DNA of 36,571 bases from an uncultured Candidatus Soleaferrea sp. (GTDB lineage: Bacteria; Bacillota; Clostridia; Oscillospirales; Ruminococcaceae), in contig CAKTAG010000004.1 in NCBI GenBank assembly GCA_934527325.1, forward strand, positions 1-36,571, in the 5' to 3' direction. The position numbers and the translations under genes were made by a program. Shown here piece by piece: positions 1 through 9,436 of this stretch (positions within the stretch are counted from its first letter, which is position 1; each line of letters opens with the position of its first letter). The notes below the pieces were generated by a model that was not told the DNA's origin, made no database searches, and saw only the letters and a program-made list of their open reading frames with translations.

Positions 1-1
1 A

Positions 2-415
2 GGTTACCAATTAAAACAAACAAACCATAATAATAATATTAAAGTTATTATTGCAGAAAATAAAATAATAACTATATTATTAAAAAATCCGGATTTTTAC
101 AAAATTGTAAAATCAAAGTTAGAACCTGACATTTTTAGCGATCCCATAAACAAAAATATATTCGAAGTAATATCCAAAAGGTTAAATAATAATTTACCTA
201 TAGATATTACCCATTTATCCAACTTTTTGGACGAGCAATCAGTAAATAAAATAGCGTATTTATTAGCCTCTGATTTAAATTTAAATTTTAACGAAAAAGA
301 TTTAAATGATTACATAAACGTTTTACTAACTAACAAAAATAATTTTGATTTTTCCAAAATGGATAACTCTCAACTAAAGGATTATTTTTCTAATATTAAA
401 AAAAATAAATCTTAA
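2..415 (+). CDS. dnaG: DNA primase, C-terminal part (cut by window edge)
   Basis: The frame is open from base 2 to a TAA at 413-415, giving the last 137 residues of a protein that starts outside the window. It is helical, Asn/Lys-rich and without catalytic motifs, as expected for the C-terminal helicase-binding domain of bacterial primase; the zinc and TOPRIM domains would lie upstream. Two patches resemble that domain: an ILLKNPDF segment near the left edge and a PDIFSDPINKNIFEVI segment. Primase makes RNA primers at the replication fork and contacts DnaB through this domain. The assignment rests mainly on position: dnaG directly before rpoD is the classic macromolecular-synthesis arrangement in Firmicutes. 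Sequence similarity in this domain is always weak, so context carries most of the weight. Confidence 0.8.
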   Translation, partial: GYQLKQTNHNNNIKVIIAENKIITILLKNPDFYKIVKSKLEPDIFSDPINKNIFEVISKRLNNNLPIDITHLSNFLDEQSVNKIAYLLASDLNLNFNEKDLNDYINVLLTNKNNFDFSKMDNSQLKDYFSNIKKNKS

Positions 416-488
416 CTTTTTTATATCCAATAATTACTTCTACTATTTATTATTATTTTTACATCAATACAAAGGAGATTATTATTAA

Positions 489-1586
489 TTGAATAGTCAA
501 GAAAAAAAAACATTAATACAAAACCTTATAGCTTCTGGTAAAGCAAACGGTAAACTCTCTACAACAGAAATTAACGATGTTTTAGAAGAGCTTGATTTTG
601 ATGCCCAACATGTTGATAGCCTTTACGAAACTATTGAAGCTAATAATATAGAAATAATAGATGACCTTTCTGAATTTGACATAGAAAATCTAGATATAGA
701 TGACTTAGGTATAATAGTGCCTAAAACCACTAATACAATAGCAGATTCTCCTAATAATGTAGAAGATCCTGTAAAGTCTTACCTTAAAGAAATTGGCCGT
801 GTTGAACTACTTTCTACTAAAGAAGAGCTGGAACTTGCTAAAAAAATGGCCAACGGAGATTTAAAAGCAAAACAAAAGTTATCAGAATCTAACCTTAGAC
901 TTGTGGTAAGTATAGCTAAAAAATATGTAGGTAGAGGTATGCATTTTTTAGATTTAATTCAAGAAGGTAACCTTGGGTTAATTAAAGCTGTAGAAAAATT
1001 TGATTATAGAAAAGGTTTTAAATTTTCAACTTATGCCACATGGTGGATTAGACAAGCTATTACAAGAGCTATAGCAGACCAATCTAGAACTATACGAATA
1101 CCAGTACATATGGTAGAAACCATAAATAAAGTAAAAAAAGCTAGTGGAAATATATTACACAAAACTGGTAAAGAAGCTTCACTTGAGGCTATTGCTGATG
1201 AACTTAATATACCTTTAGAACGAGTTAAAGAAATTATGCAAGTTAGTCAAGATCCAATATCTTTAGAATCACCAATAGGTGAAGAAGAAGATAGCCATTT
1301 AGGCGATTTTATACCAGACAATGATGTACCTGCACCAGCAGAATCTGCTTTTCACACAATGTTAAGAGAGCAACTAGGTAATGTAATGAAAACTCTTACA
1401 GATAGAGAAGCCAAGGTTTTAAAAATGCGATTCGGGTTTGATGATGGTAAACCTAGAACTCTTGAAGAAGTTGGTAAAGAATTTGATGTAACCAGAGAAA
1501 GAATACGGCAAATAGAAGCAAAAGCTCTTAGAAAACTACGGCACCCTACAAGAAGTAAAAAATTAAAAGATTTTTTAGATTTATAA
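489..1586 (+). CDS. rpoD: RNA polymerase primary sigma factor (sigma-70/SigA)
   Basis: 365 residues, the usual size for a Firmicute SigA. A region 1.1-like acidic segment (about 1-85) is followed by region 1.2 (DPVKSYLKEIG, about 92-102). Region 2 contains DLIQEGNLGLIKAVEKFD and the -10 recognition helix with TYATWWIRQAI. Region 3 follows, then region 4 with the helix-turn-helix TLEEVGKEFDVTRERIRQIE that reads the -35 element. The protein directs core RNA polymerase to housekeeping promoters, and two such promoters in this window match its TTGACA/TATAAT consensus. The start is TTG, supported by AAGGAG about 11 nt upstream. It lies 73 nt after dnaG with no terminator between them, consistent with a dnaG-rpoD operon. 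Confidence 0.97.
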   Translation: MNSQEKKTLIQNLIASGKANGKLSTTEINDVLEELDFDAQHVDSLYETIEANNIEIIDDLSEFDIENLDIDDLGIIVPKTTNTIADSPNNVEDPVKSYLKEIGRVELLSTKEELELAKKMANGDLKAKQKLSESNLRLVVSIAKKYVGRGMHFLDLIQEGNLGLIKAVEKFDYRKGFKFSTYATWWIRQAITRAIADQSRTIRIPVHMVETINKVKKASGNILHKTGKEASLEAIADELNIPLERVKEIMQVSQDPISLESPIGEEEDSHLGDFIPDNDVPAPAESAFHTMLREQLGNVMKTLTDREAKVLKMRFGFDDGKPRTLEEVGKEFDVTRERIRQIEAKALRKLRHPTRSKKLKDFLDL

Positions 1587-1597
1587 ACTTTAATTAA

Positions 1598-1619
1598 CAG
1601 GTAATTTGATTATTACCTG
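1598..1619 (+). other. Short perfect hairpin between rpoD and polA
   Basis: Eight-base arms CAGGTAAT (1598-1605) and ATTACCTG (1612-1619) enclose a six-base loop just after the rpoD stop. No clean T-run follows, so it is a weak terminator at best. It could be a 3'-end stabiliser for rpoD mRNA or a processing point before polA. Confidence 0.35.
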
Positions 1620-1686
1620 CTATAATTTTGTGCTAAGTATAATTTTTATAAAAAAATACATAGCATCTATTAGGAGTGTACCCTTA

Positions 1687-4254
1687 TTGAAATTTTTAAT
1701 TATAGACGGAAACAGCATTTTAAACCGTGCTTTTTACGGAATAAAAAATCTTAGCAATAAATCTGGGCAACCAACTAATGCTATATATGGGTTTTTAAAT
1801 ATTTTTTTAAAATTATTAGATGAGGTTAACCCTACATATGTTGCTGTTGCTTTTGATGTAAAAGCTCCAACTTTTAGGGTAAAACAATACAGCGAATATA
1901 AATCTACTAGAAAACCTACACCAGATGACTTAATAAGCCAAATACCTATAATAAAAAAAATTTTAATGTTAATGGGCTATTGTACCATAGAACAACCAGG
2001 TTTTGAAGCAGATGATATTTTAGGTACATTATCTAAAATTGCCGAATTAAATAATAATATAGAATGTGTTATTGCTACAGGAGATAAAGATAGTTTACAA
2101 CTTACTAATGATAATATAACTGTAAAAATTATGTCTACAAAGTTTGGCTCACCTGTTACAACAAACTATAGCAAAAATACCATTATTGAAAAATATAATG
2201 TTACACCTTCAGAATTAATAGATGTAAAAGCTTTAATGGGTGATGCATCTGATAACATTCCCGGTGTTACAGGTATTGGTGAAAAAACTGCATTTTCATT
2301 AATCTCTAAATATCATAATATAGAAAATATATATAATAATATTACCACTATACCTGAAAAACCAACATTAAAAAATAAATTATTAGCATCTAAAGATATG
2401 GCATTTTTAAGCAAAGATTTAGCAACAATTTGCACTTGTGTTCCAATAAATACAGATATTAAAAAATATGAAATATCTGCCATAAATAAAGAAGAATTAT
2501 TAAAAATATTAGCTGACCTAGAAATGTTTTCTATAATAAAACGGTTAAATTTAAATAGTGAAAAAATTTTAAATAACCACTTTATAGAGCCTAAACTCAC
2601 TTTCAATAATTTACTAAATATTAATGATATAATATTCAACCTAGAACAATCGGAAAATAAAAATATATACATTTTAATTGAACAAAATATAAATTACATT
2701 ATAATGGTAAACGATAAAATATTTATTTCATCTAACGAAAATAATTTATTTAAAGCTTTACTAAATTACTGTAGCCAAAATAATAAATTAAATATATATA
2801 TTAATAACTCTAAGCAATTTCATAAAAAAATGTTGCTAAATTTTAAAACTACACTACCAGTTAAATTCGATTCTGAACTAGCTGGTTATTTATTAGACCC
2901 CAACTCTAGCGACTATAATGTAGATAAGTTAATAAACTTTTATTGTAAAACTGTTACTACAAACAATATAGAAGATAAGATAATATCTTTTGCTAAACTT
3001 TGCAACATTATGATTTCTAAAATTGAATCTAATAACCTATCTTTTTTATTAAATAATGTAGAACTGCCACTTAGCCAAGTGTTAGCAGATATAGAATTAA
3101 CTGGTTTTAAAATTAATCAAAAAGGGTTAATTTTATTTGGTGAAAAACTAGATGAATCAATAGAAATTTTAAAAAACAATATTTATGCATCTGCTAACTG
3201 TGAGTTTAATATAAACTCTCCAAAACAATTGGCTAATATTCTTTTTAACGAATTAAAATTACCTACTGGTAAAAAAACAAAAACTGGTTATTCAACTAAT
3301 GCAGATGTACTTGAATTTTTAAAAGATAAGCACCCAATAATAAATAAAATTTTAGAATATAGATTATTAACCAAACTTAAAACTACATATGTGGACGGCT
3401 TATTAAAAGAAGTTAAAATAGATAATAGAATCCACTCTATTTTTAACCAAACTGAAACACGAACAGGCCGAATCAGCTCTGAACAACCAAATTTACAAAA
3501 TATACCTATAAAAACTGAATTAGGAAAAAATTTAAGAAGTTACTTTGTTGCCGAAGAAGGTCATAAATTAATTGATGGTGACTACTCTCAAATTGAATTA
3601 AGAATATTAGCAGATATTTCTAATGATACAAATATGATAGAAGCGTTTAAAAATAATCAAGATATTCATACCAAAACTGCTTCAGAAGTTTTTAATGTTC
3701 CTATATGTGATGTTACATCTCAAATGAGATCATTTTCTAAAGCTGTTAATTTTGGTATAATTTATGGAATTTCTAGTTTTTCTTTAGCTAATGATATTGG
3801 AATTAGCATAAGTGAAGCAAAAGAATATATAGATTCATATTTTAAAAAATTTAGTGGTGTAAAAAAATATTTAGATAATGTTGTTGATGATGCTACAAAA
3901 AATGGTTTTGTAACTACTTTATTTGGAAGAAAAAGAAATATACCAGAATTACTATCTAAAAACAAAAATTTAAAAGCATTGGGTGAACGAATAGCTAAAA
4001 ATACACCTATTCAAGGTACTGCAGCAGATATTATTAAAATGGCTATGGTCAACGTATATAACAAATTAAAGTTAGAAAATTTAAAATCTAAAATTATTTT
4101 GCAAGTACATGATGAACTTATTATTGAAGCACCTATTAATGAGGTTGAGCAAGTAAAAAAAATTTTAGAAAATGAAATGCAAAAAGTTACAAAATTAAAA
4201 GTACCTCTAAAAGTTGACATTAATGTTGGCGATAAATGGATTGAAAGTCATTAA
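1687..4254 (+). CDS. polA: DNA polymerase I
   Basis: 855 residues from a TTG start at 1687, chosen because AGGAG lies at 1672-1676 and the product then begins MKFLIIDGNS like other PolA proteins; the open frame runs on upstream to 1606 without a family match. The N-terminal 5'-3' exonuclease domain shows FEADDILGT, TGDKDSLQL and MGDASDNIPG. The middle proofreading-type domain lacks a recognisable acidic DxE site, so 3'-5' exonuclease is probably inactive, as in Bacillus PolA. The polymerase domain has motif A (DYSQIELRILAD), motif B (RSFSKAVNFGIIYG) and motif C (QVHDELIIEAP). It fills gaps during repair and removes Okazaki primers. It is the last gene of the plus-strand group, ending opposite convergent minus-strand genes. 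Confidence 0.97.
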   Translation: MKFLIIDGNSILNRAFYGIKNLSNKSGQPTNAIYGFLNIFLKLLDEVNPTYVAVAFDVKAPTFRVKQYSEYKSTRKPTPDDLISQIPIIKKILMLMGYCTIEQPGFEADDILGTLSKIAELNNNIECVIATGDKDSLQLTNDNITVKIMSTKFGSPVTTNYSKNTIIEKYNVTPSELIDVKALMGDASDNIPGVTGIGEKTAFSLISKYHNIENIYNNITTIPEKPTLKNKLLASKDMAFLSKDLATICTCVPINTDIKKYEISAINKEELLKILADLEMFSIIKRLNLNSEKILNNHFIEPKLTFNNLLNINDIIFNLEQSENKNIYILIEQNINYIIMVNDKIFISSNENNLFKALLNYCSQNNKLNIYINNSKQFHKKMLLNFKTTLPVKFDSELAGYLLDPNSSDYNVDKLINFYCKTVTTNNIEDKIISFAKLCNIMISKIESNNLSFLLNNVELPLSQVLADIELTGFKINQKGLILFGEKLDESIEILKNNIYASANCEFNINSPKQLANILFNELKLPTGKKTKTGYSTNADVLEFLKDKHPIINKILEYRLLTKLKTTYVDGLLKEVKIDNRIHSIFNQTETRTGRISSEQPNLQNIPIKTELGKNLRSYFVAEEGHKLIDGDYSQIELRILADISNDTNMIEAFKNNQDIHTKTASEVFNVPICDVTSQMRSFSKAVNFGIIYGISSFSLANDIGISISEAKEYIDSYFKKFSGVKKYLDNVVDDATKNGFVTTLFGRKRNIPELLSKNKNLKALGERIAKNTPIQGTAADIIKMAMVNVYNKLKLENLKSKIILQVHDELIIEAPINEVEQVKKILENEMQKVTKLKVPLKVDINVGDKWIESH

Positions 4255-4310
4255 ATATATATCTACCAATAATATTCAATTTAAATACCAGAAATAAAAA
4301 TATTATTGAG

Positions 4311-4379
4311 TTAGGTAGCTATTTGCTTTTTTGTAAGCAAATTTTTGTGATATTTTTTTACCATATTATTTCTACCTAA
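4311..4379 (+). terminator. Structured polA 3' region with terminator hairpin
   Basis: An inner hairpin, ATTTGCTT (4321-4328) with AAGCAAAT (4335-4342), runs into a T-run (4342-4346) and could end polA transcripts. An outer pair TTAGGTAG (4311-4318) and CTACCTAA (4372-4379) encloses it. A further stem just upstream, CAATAATATT (4267-4276) with AATATTATTG (4299-4308), makes the whole 3' region structured. Confidence 0.5.
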
Positions 4380-4429
4380 AAACCAAAATTGCAACAATAC
4401 TCTGAAAAAATCAGAAAAAATATAAACCA

Positions 4430-4486
4430 AAAAAAGGCTGTAATTAGCACCCGATTTTTTAAATCTGGTTAATTACAACCTTTTTT
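4430..4486. terminator. Bidirectional rho-independent terminator
   Basis: A 17-base arm at 4430-4446 pairs with 4470-4486 with a single mismatch, leaving A-run and T-run flanks so that both strands give a stem followed by U residues. It sits between the convergent polA and the P-type ATPase gene and can serve both. The loop contains a smaller imperfect stem (CCGATTT/AAATCTGG). Confidence 0.82.
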
Positions 4487-4536
4487 CTCTATGTTTTATA
4501 AAAATACTTTGATTTTTGTATGGTGATACAAATAAC

Positions 4537-6918
4537 TTATACTTTATCATATTTCATATTATGTGTGCAAATATTTATTTGCCAATAATTATACAAACCT
4601 AAAAATAACATCACAATTAACATTTTTAAATTTATACTAGATAAAAAAAATAAATTTTTGAAAAACATAATACTTAAAATAAACAATAAAGAAAAAACAA
4701 TAATCAACATCTTATCTTTAAGATTTAATGGTGTTGATAATTTTACTAATGCCATTAAATTACACAAACCTGTTAATATAACTGCCATTGTTGAAATTTG
4801 TATTAATGAAAAATTAATTAAATATTTTGAAATAACATTTATAAATACAATATTTACTATTATTGCTGCCGCAGGAGGTATTGCATTAACTAAAACATTT
4901 TTTAAAAAATCACCTTTTATTGGTGATTTATTTTTTTTTAAGGCTAAAAAAAATGATGGTATACCTATTGTTAATGCACCTAATAAAGTTAATTGTATTG
5001 GTTGAAACGGGTAAGAAGTTGCAAAAAATAACAATATTAAAGATAAAACAAATGAATAAATATTTTTTATTAAAAACATAGAAGCCGCTCTTATAATATT
5101 ATTTACTACTCTACGACCTTCGTTAACTATATTAGGAACAAATTTAAAACTCGAATCAAGTAAAACAAATTTAGATATTTGTCTTACTGCATCGTTACCT
5201 GCAGCCATAGCTACACTACAATCAGCCTCTTTTAAAGCTAATATGTCGTTTACTCCATCACCTACCATACCAACAGTATGCCCCATATTTTGGTATGCTT
5301 TTATTAATTGCCTTTTTTGTGCAGGTTTTGCCCTACCAAATATATTATATTTCATTACAGCTTTTTCTATTTCATTTTGAGTATTTAAATCACTTACATC
5401 AATATATTTTTCACTACCTTCAAACCCTACTAATTTAGCTATTTTAGATACAGATATTGGATTATCGCCAGAAATAATTTTTATGTCTACATTTTGCTCT
5501 TTAAAAAAATTTAACGTTTCAATTGCACTGTCTCTAATTTTATCTAACATTACAATAAAACATATAGGCTCAATATTTGGTGTAACATCAATAAATAATT
5601 TATTAGCAGATACTCCCATAACTAATATTCTTTTTCCTTCAAAAGCATATTTATTAATTATAGAAATATAGTCACTAATTTTATCTTTTAACAAAATTTC
5701 TGGTGCACCTAAAACAAAATTCCCTTCATTAATAAAATTTATTCCACTCCACTTTCTTTCAGAAGAAAAATAAACCACAGATTCCAAATTCCATTTACAA
5801 ATATTTGAATTTTCATCTAAAAACACTTTTTTCAACCCTTCAATTGTTGAACCTTTATCTTTTGTATTTTCACAGAAATTCCATAATATAGTGTTTATAT
5901 CTTCATTATTATATTTTTTACTTACATTTATAATTTCATCAACTTCCATACTACCTTCTGTAATTGTTCCTGTTTTGTCTAAACAAATTATATCTACCTT
6001 TGCTAATGTTTCCAACGAAAATAAATCCTGCGTAAGTACATTTAATTTTGAAAGCCTAATTACACCCATAACTAACGTAATACTCGTTAACAGAACTATC
6101 CCCTCTGGAATCATTCCAATAACAGAAGCCACTGTTAATACTACAGAATCTTGCAATGGATTTTGTAATACAAAATATTCTTTATAGAACCTTAACATAG
6201 CAATAGGTCCAATTAATATGGCAACCACCTTTACAATCGTATTTATATATTTCATTATTTCTGATTTCGATTTTTTGTATTTACCAACATCCATTAAAAT
6301 TTTAGATACATATGTTTTAACACCTACGTTTTCAACTTTAGCTATACAACTACCAGAAACTACAAAACTACCAGATATCAATTTATCTTCTTCTTTTTTT
6401 AAAACTAAATCAGATTCACCTGTTATTAAAGATTCGTTTACTTCAATAAATCCTTTTTTTACAACCGCATCTACCGAAATTTGGTCACCAGGTTTTAAAA
6501 TAATTATATCATCTAAAACTATCTCAGATATATTTATTACTGTCTCTTTACCATCTCTAACAACAGTAGCTTCTGATTGTGAAACAATAGAAAGTTTTTT
6601 TATAATTTTTTTTACTTTTAATTCTTGCAATATACCAATAAAAACATTACAGATTACTACACCTATAAAAAATACATTTCTAAAAGAACCAACAGCTAGA
6701 ATACAAACAGCTAATACAAAATTAAGGATATTAAAATATGTAAATATATTACTTACAAGTATTTGACGAGTTGTTTTAAATTTAGGAGTAACATTATAAT
6801 TATACAAACCCTGACTTTTTCTTTTTGCAACTTGCTCACTACTTAAGCCATCTGTTACATTACTATTATACCTTATTATATCTTCTACATTATTGTCTAT
6901 ATATCCAGATTTTTTCAA
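4537..6918 (-). CDS. CtpE-like cation-transporting P-type ATPase
   Basis: 793 residues. The actuator TGES loop lies at 166-169, the membrane PEGI motif at 271-274, the phosphorylated Asp in DKTGT at 314-318, and the hinge GDGVND at 553-558. Hydrophobic segments lie around 55-97, 225-245, 255-290 and over the last 170 residues, giving roughly ten membrane helices. The GMIPEG(I/L)VLLTS context around PEGI resembles the CtpE group, whose mycobacterial member exports Ca2+; there is no N-terminal metal-binding CxxC, so a copper or zinc pump is unlikely. Substrate is inferred, not shown. The start is TTG with AGAGGA upstream, only 3 nt after the stop of the preceding membrane-protein gene, which suggests coupled expression. 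It is the last gene before the bidirectional terminator. Confidence 0.88.
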   Translation of the reverse strand: MKKSGYIDNNVEDIIRYNSNVTDGLSSEQVAKRKSQGLYNYNVTPKFKTTRQILVSNIFTYFNILNFVLAVCILAVGSFRNVFFIGVVICNVFIGILQELKVKKIIKKLSIVSQSEATVVRDGKETVINISEIVLDDIIILKPGDQISVDAVVKKGFIEVNESLITGESDLVLKKEEDKLISGSFVVSGSCIAKVENVGVKTYVSKILMDVGKYKKSKSEIMKYINTIVKVVAILIGPIAMLRFYKEYFVLQNPLQDSVVLTVASVIGMIPEGIVLLTSITLVMGVIRLSKLNVLTQDLFSLETLAKVDIICLDKTGTITEGSMEVDEIINVSKKYNNEDINTILWNFCENTKDKGSTIEGLKKVFLDENSNICKWNLESVVYFSSERKWSGINFINEGNFVLGAPEILLKDKISDYISIINKYAFEGKRILVMGVSANKLFIDVTPNIEPICFIVMLDKIRDSAIETLNFFKEQNVDIKIISGDNPISVSKIAKLVGFEGSEKYIDVSDLNTQNEIEKAVMKYNIFGRAKPAQKRQLIKAYQNMGHTVGMVGDGVNDILALKEADCSVAMAAGNDAVRQISKFVLLDSSFKFVPNIVNEGRRVVNNIIRAASMFLIKNIYSFVLSLILLFFATSYPFQPIQLTLLGALTIGIPSFFLALKKNKSPIKGDFLKNVLVNAIPPAAAIIVNIVFINVISKYLINFSLIQISTMAVILTGLCNLMALVKLSTPLNLKDKMLIIVFSLLFILSIMFFKNLFFLSSINLKMLIVMLFLGLYNYWQINICTHNMKYDKV

Positions 6919-6921
6919 GTT

Positions 6922-7704
6922 TTAGTCCTCTTTTTCTTTATTGTTATCTAATTCAAACCAACCATCGTCTATTGGAGAATCTTTTATAGCTATTATATTA
7001 TAACCGTCATTGATTTTTTTCAAAACATATTCCATATATTTTTCTGGTTTATTTTTTCTTTTTTCATCACTTATATACATTTGCCATATGTCGTTTGGCC
7101 TTACATAGCCTACAGTTAAAGTATATATATTCCCATTTTTAGCTATAGATTTAATGTCTGGGCTATATATTCCCACTTGGTCTAAAATTGGTACTGTATA
7201 TGTTTTTGTATCTTCATTGTAAATATAATTATTCATTAAACCATCTCCAAAAGTTTGATGTTTAATTTTTAAATTTTTACCATACAATGTTATTAAACTT
7301 TTTTCCACATCATTAACCGGAACAATTAAACTATTATAATCTTCATTTAAATATTTATCTTTTCCATAGTCCATAAAAGCTGCCCATATAGCCGACTGCA
7401 AAATAGAAAATTTATCTACTTGGTTAATATCATCAAAAGGAACTGGATCAAACATCAAAACAGGCAATATGTATCTTTGAAATTCTTCTTTTTCTGCTGT
7501 ATTATTAAATACCCTCACCACATTAACATATATACTTTTAAATGTAACAACTAAACCAATTACAGAAAAAAACATTATTGCAAAACCTAATATTGATATC
7601 TTCATTTTTTTGCTAATTATTTTTTTTAAAGAAAAATTATTAATATATTTTTCTCCATTTTGTTTATTTGTATCTTTTGTAAAATTTTCCCTATCACTTT
7701 CCAT
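6922..7704 (-). CDS. Unrecognised single-pass membrane protein
   Basis: 260 residues; I do not recognise the family. A charged N-terminal tail of about 35 residues, rich in Lys and Asn, precedes one strong hydrophobic helix (about 36-60). A long, probably extracytoplasmic domain follows (about 61-260), with no Cys, no lipobox and no evident catalytic motif. Topology by the positive-inside rule is N-in, C-out. An ATG start with AGAGG upstream looks genuine. It lies 19 nt after atpC and 3 nt before the P-type ATPase, so it is probably co-translated with that pump; a role as accessory subunit, sensor or membrane-remodelling factor is only a guess. Length, clean start and operon position support a real gene. 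Confidence 0.75.
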   Translation of the reverse strand: MESDRENFTKDTNKQNGEKYINNFSLKKIISKKMKISILGFAIMFFSVIGLVVTFKSIYVNVVRVFNNTAEKEEFQRYILPVLMFDPVPFDDINQVDKFSILQSAIWAAFMDYGKDKYLNEDYNSLIVPVNDVEKSLITLYGKNLKIKHQTFGDGLMNNYIYNEDTKTYTVPILDQVGIYSPDIKSIAKNGNIYTLTVGYVRPNDIWQMYISDEKRKNKPEKYMEYVLKKINDGYNIIAIKDSPIDDGWFELDNNKEKED

Positions 7705-7723
7705 TTTGTGTAATGCCTCTACT

Positions 7724-7993
7724 TTATATATTTTTTTCTTGATTATAACTTAAAACCATAATGGTAACTTTTCCATCTAAAACGGAAATAAAGCCATCTT
7801 TTAAAATAGCTTTATCTTTACTTCCACATGTATTAAATATAGTTAATAATCCATTTTTAATTGTTGAAATATAATCAACGTGGTTCTTTAAAATTCCCAC
7901 ATCTCCATCGATTGTTCTAACAATTATTTTTTCAACTTGCTTGTCTAAAACTACTCTATCAGGAGTAAAAATTTGCAAATTAAATTCAGACAA
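7724..7993 (-). CDS. atpC: ATP synthase epsilon subunit, short form
   Basis: 89 residues against about 130-140 for most epsilon subunits. The N-terminal beta-sandwich is complete: FNLQIFTPDRVV at the start, GDVGILKNHVDY in the middle, and a final strand ending near GKVTIMVLS. The C-terminal pair of helices that can rise and block rotation is absent. Only 19 nt separate its stop from the next gene and no remnant of the helices is visible, so this looks like a natural short form rather than a frameshift. Epsilon couples the gamma shaft to the c-ring. The start is TTG, 3 nt after the atpD stop, with AAGGG inside the end of atpD. Confidence 0.93.
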   Translation of the reverse strand: MSEFNLQIFTPDRVVLDKQVEKIIVRTIDGDVGILKNHVDYISTIKNGLLTIFNTCGSKDKAILKDGFISVLDGKVTIMVLSYNQEKNI

Positions 7994-7996
7994 ATT

Positions 7997-9391
7997 CTAC
8001 CCTTCTTTCTTAGCATTCTTTAAAACTTCGTCTATACTTCCTACAAATAAAAATGCAGATTCTGGAATATCATCATATTTTCCTTCTATTATTCCCTTAA
8101 AGCCTTTAACCGTTTCTGCTATTGGAACAAACTTACCTTTCATACCTGTAAACTCTTCTGCTACACAAAAAGGTTGTGACAAAAATTTTTGTATTTTCCT
8201 AGCTCTATAAATCGTTATTTTATCGTCTTCAGAAAGTTCATCCATTCCTAAAATAGCAATTATATCTTGAAGTTCTTTATATTTTTGTAATATAGATTGT
8301 ACTTTTCTAGCAACCTCATAATGTTCCTTGCCAACAATTTTTTCAGATAGTATCCTGGACGTTGAATCAAGTGGATCAACAGCGGGGTAAATACCCAAAG
8401 AAGAAATATTTCTAGATAACACAGTAGTTGCATCTAAATGTGCAAATGTAGTTGCTGGTGCTGGGTCTGTAAGGTCATCTGCTGGCACATAAATAGCTTG
8501 CACAGATGTAATAGAACCTTTTTTAGTAGACGTTATTCTTTCTTGCAACTCACCCATTTCTGTTGCTAAAGTTGGTTGGTAACCAACTGCCGAAGGCATT
8601 CTACCTAAAAGTGCCGAAACTTCTGAACCTGCTTGAGTAAATCTAAAAATATTATCTATAAATAATAATACATCTTGCCCTTCTTTATCTCTAAAATATT
8701 CTGCAACTGTTAAACCAGAAAGAGCAACTCTCATTCTAGCACCAGGTGGTTCGTTCATTTGCCCATAAACTAATGCCGTTTTATCTATAACTCCAGATTC
8801 TTTCATTTCATTATACAGGTCATTTCCTTCTCTTGTTCTTTCACCAACCCCTGTAAAAACAGATATTCCTCCCCGCTGTTTGGCAATATTATTTATAAGC
8901 TCCATAATAAGTACAGTTTTTCCTACTCCCGCTCCACCAAATAATCCTATTTTTCCACCTTTAGCGTAAGGTGCTATTAAATCAATAACTTTTATACCAG
9001 TTTCTAAAATTTCAGTTTTTGTTTCTTGTTCTTCATAAGTTGGTGCTTGCCTATAAATAGGCCATCTTTCTTTTGGCATAGGTTTATTTAATCCATCAAT
9101 AGGCTCACCTAAAACATTAGAAATTCTACCTAATACTTCATAACCAACCGGCACACTTATCGGTTCTCCTGTATCAATAGCGTCTAAACCTCTAATTAAT
9201 CCATCAGTGGAGTTCATAGAAATACACCTAACAATATCTCCACCTATATGCTGTGCAACCTCAACAACAATTTTTTTTTCATTATTTGTAATTTCTATTG
9301 CATTTAATAATTGTGGCAAACTATCTTTTGAAAATTTTATATCAACAACTGGTCCTACAATTTGTATTATTTTACCTATATTTTTTTTCAT
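7997..9391 (-). CDS. atpD: ATP synthase F1 beta subunit
   Basis: 464 residues, normal length. The catalytic P-loop GGAGVGKT is at 152-159, followed by the GERTREGNDL segment and the DELSEDD form of the DELSEED lever that pushes on gamma. Beta carries the three catalytic nucleotide sites of F1. The ATG start has AAAAGGAG upstream. It ends with TAG, the only TAG stop noticed among the checked genes. It lies between atpG and atpC in canonical order. A run of nine A residues (Glu-Lys-Lys codons near residue 38) stays in frame. Confidence 0.98.
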   Translation of the reverse strand: MKKNIGKIIQIVGPVVDIKFSKDSLPQLLNAIEITNNEKKIVVEVAQHIGGDIVRCISMNSTDGLIRGLDAIDTGEPISVPVGYEVLGRISNVLGEPIDGLNKPMPKERWPIYRQAPTYEEQETKTEILETGIKVIDLIAPYAKGGKIGLFGGAGVGKTVLIMELINNIAKQRGGISVFTGVGERTREGNDLYNEMKESGVIDKTALVYGQMNEPPGARMRVALSGLTVAEYFRDKEGQDVLLFIDNIFRFTQAGSEVSALLGRMPSAVGYQPTLATEMGELQERITSTKKGSITSVQAIYVPADDLTDPAPATTFAHLDATTVLSRNISSLGIYPAVDPLDSTSRILSEKIVGKEHYEVARKVQSILQKYKELQDIIAILGMDELSEDDKITIYRARKIQKFLSQPFCVAEEFTGMKGKFVPIAETVKGFKGIIEGKYDDIPESAFLFVGSIDEVLKNAKKEG

Positions 9392-9436
9392 AACAAATTT
9401 TTCTCCTTTTTAAAATCATAAATAGGAATACAATTA

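Noticed and set aside
1598..1619. Rho-independent terminator between rpoD and polA
   Set aside because: The stem is perfect but no T-run follows; kept only as a hairpin of unknown role.
4658..5005. Plus-strand open frame of 115 codons antisense to the ATPase C-terminus
   Set aside because: Lies wholly inside the membrane-domain coding sequence and has no family resemblance.
6218..6766. Plus-strand open frame of 182 codons antisense to the P-type ATPase
   Set aside because: Mirror frame of a well-supported gene; Ser/Thr/Ile-rich product with no motif and no ribosome site of note.
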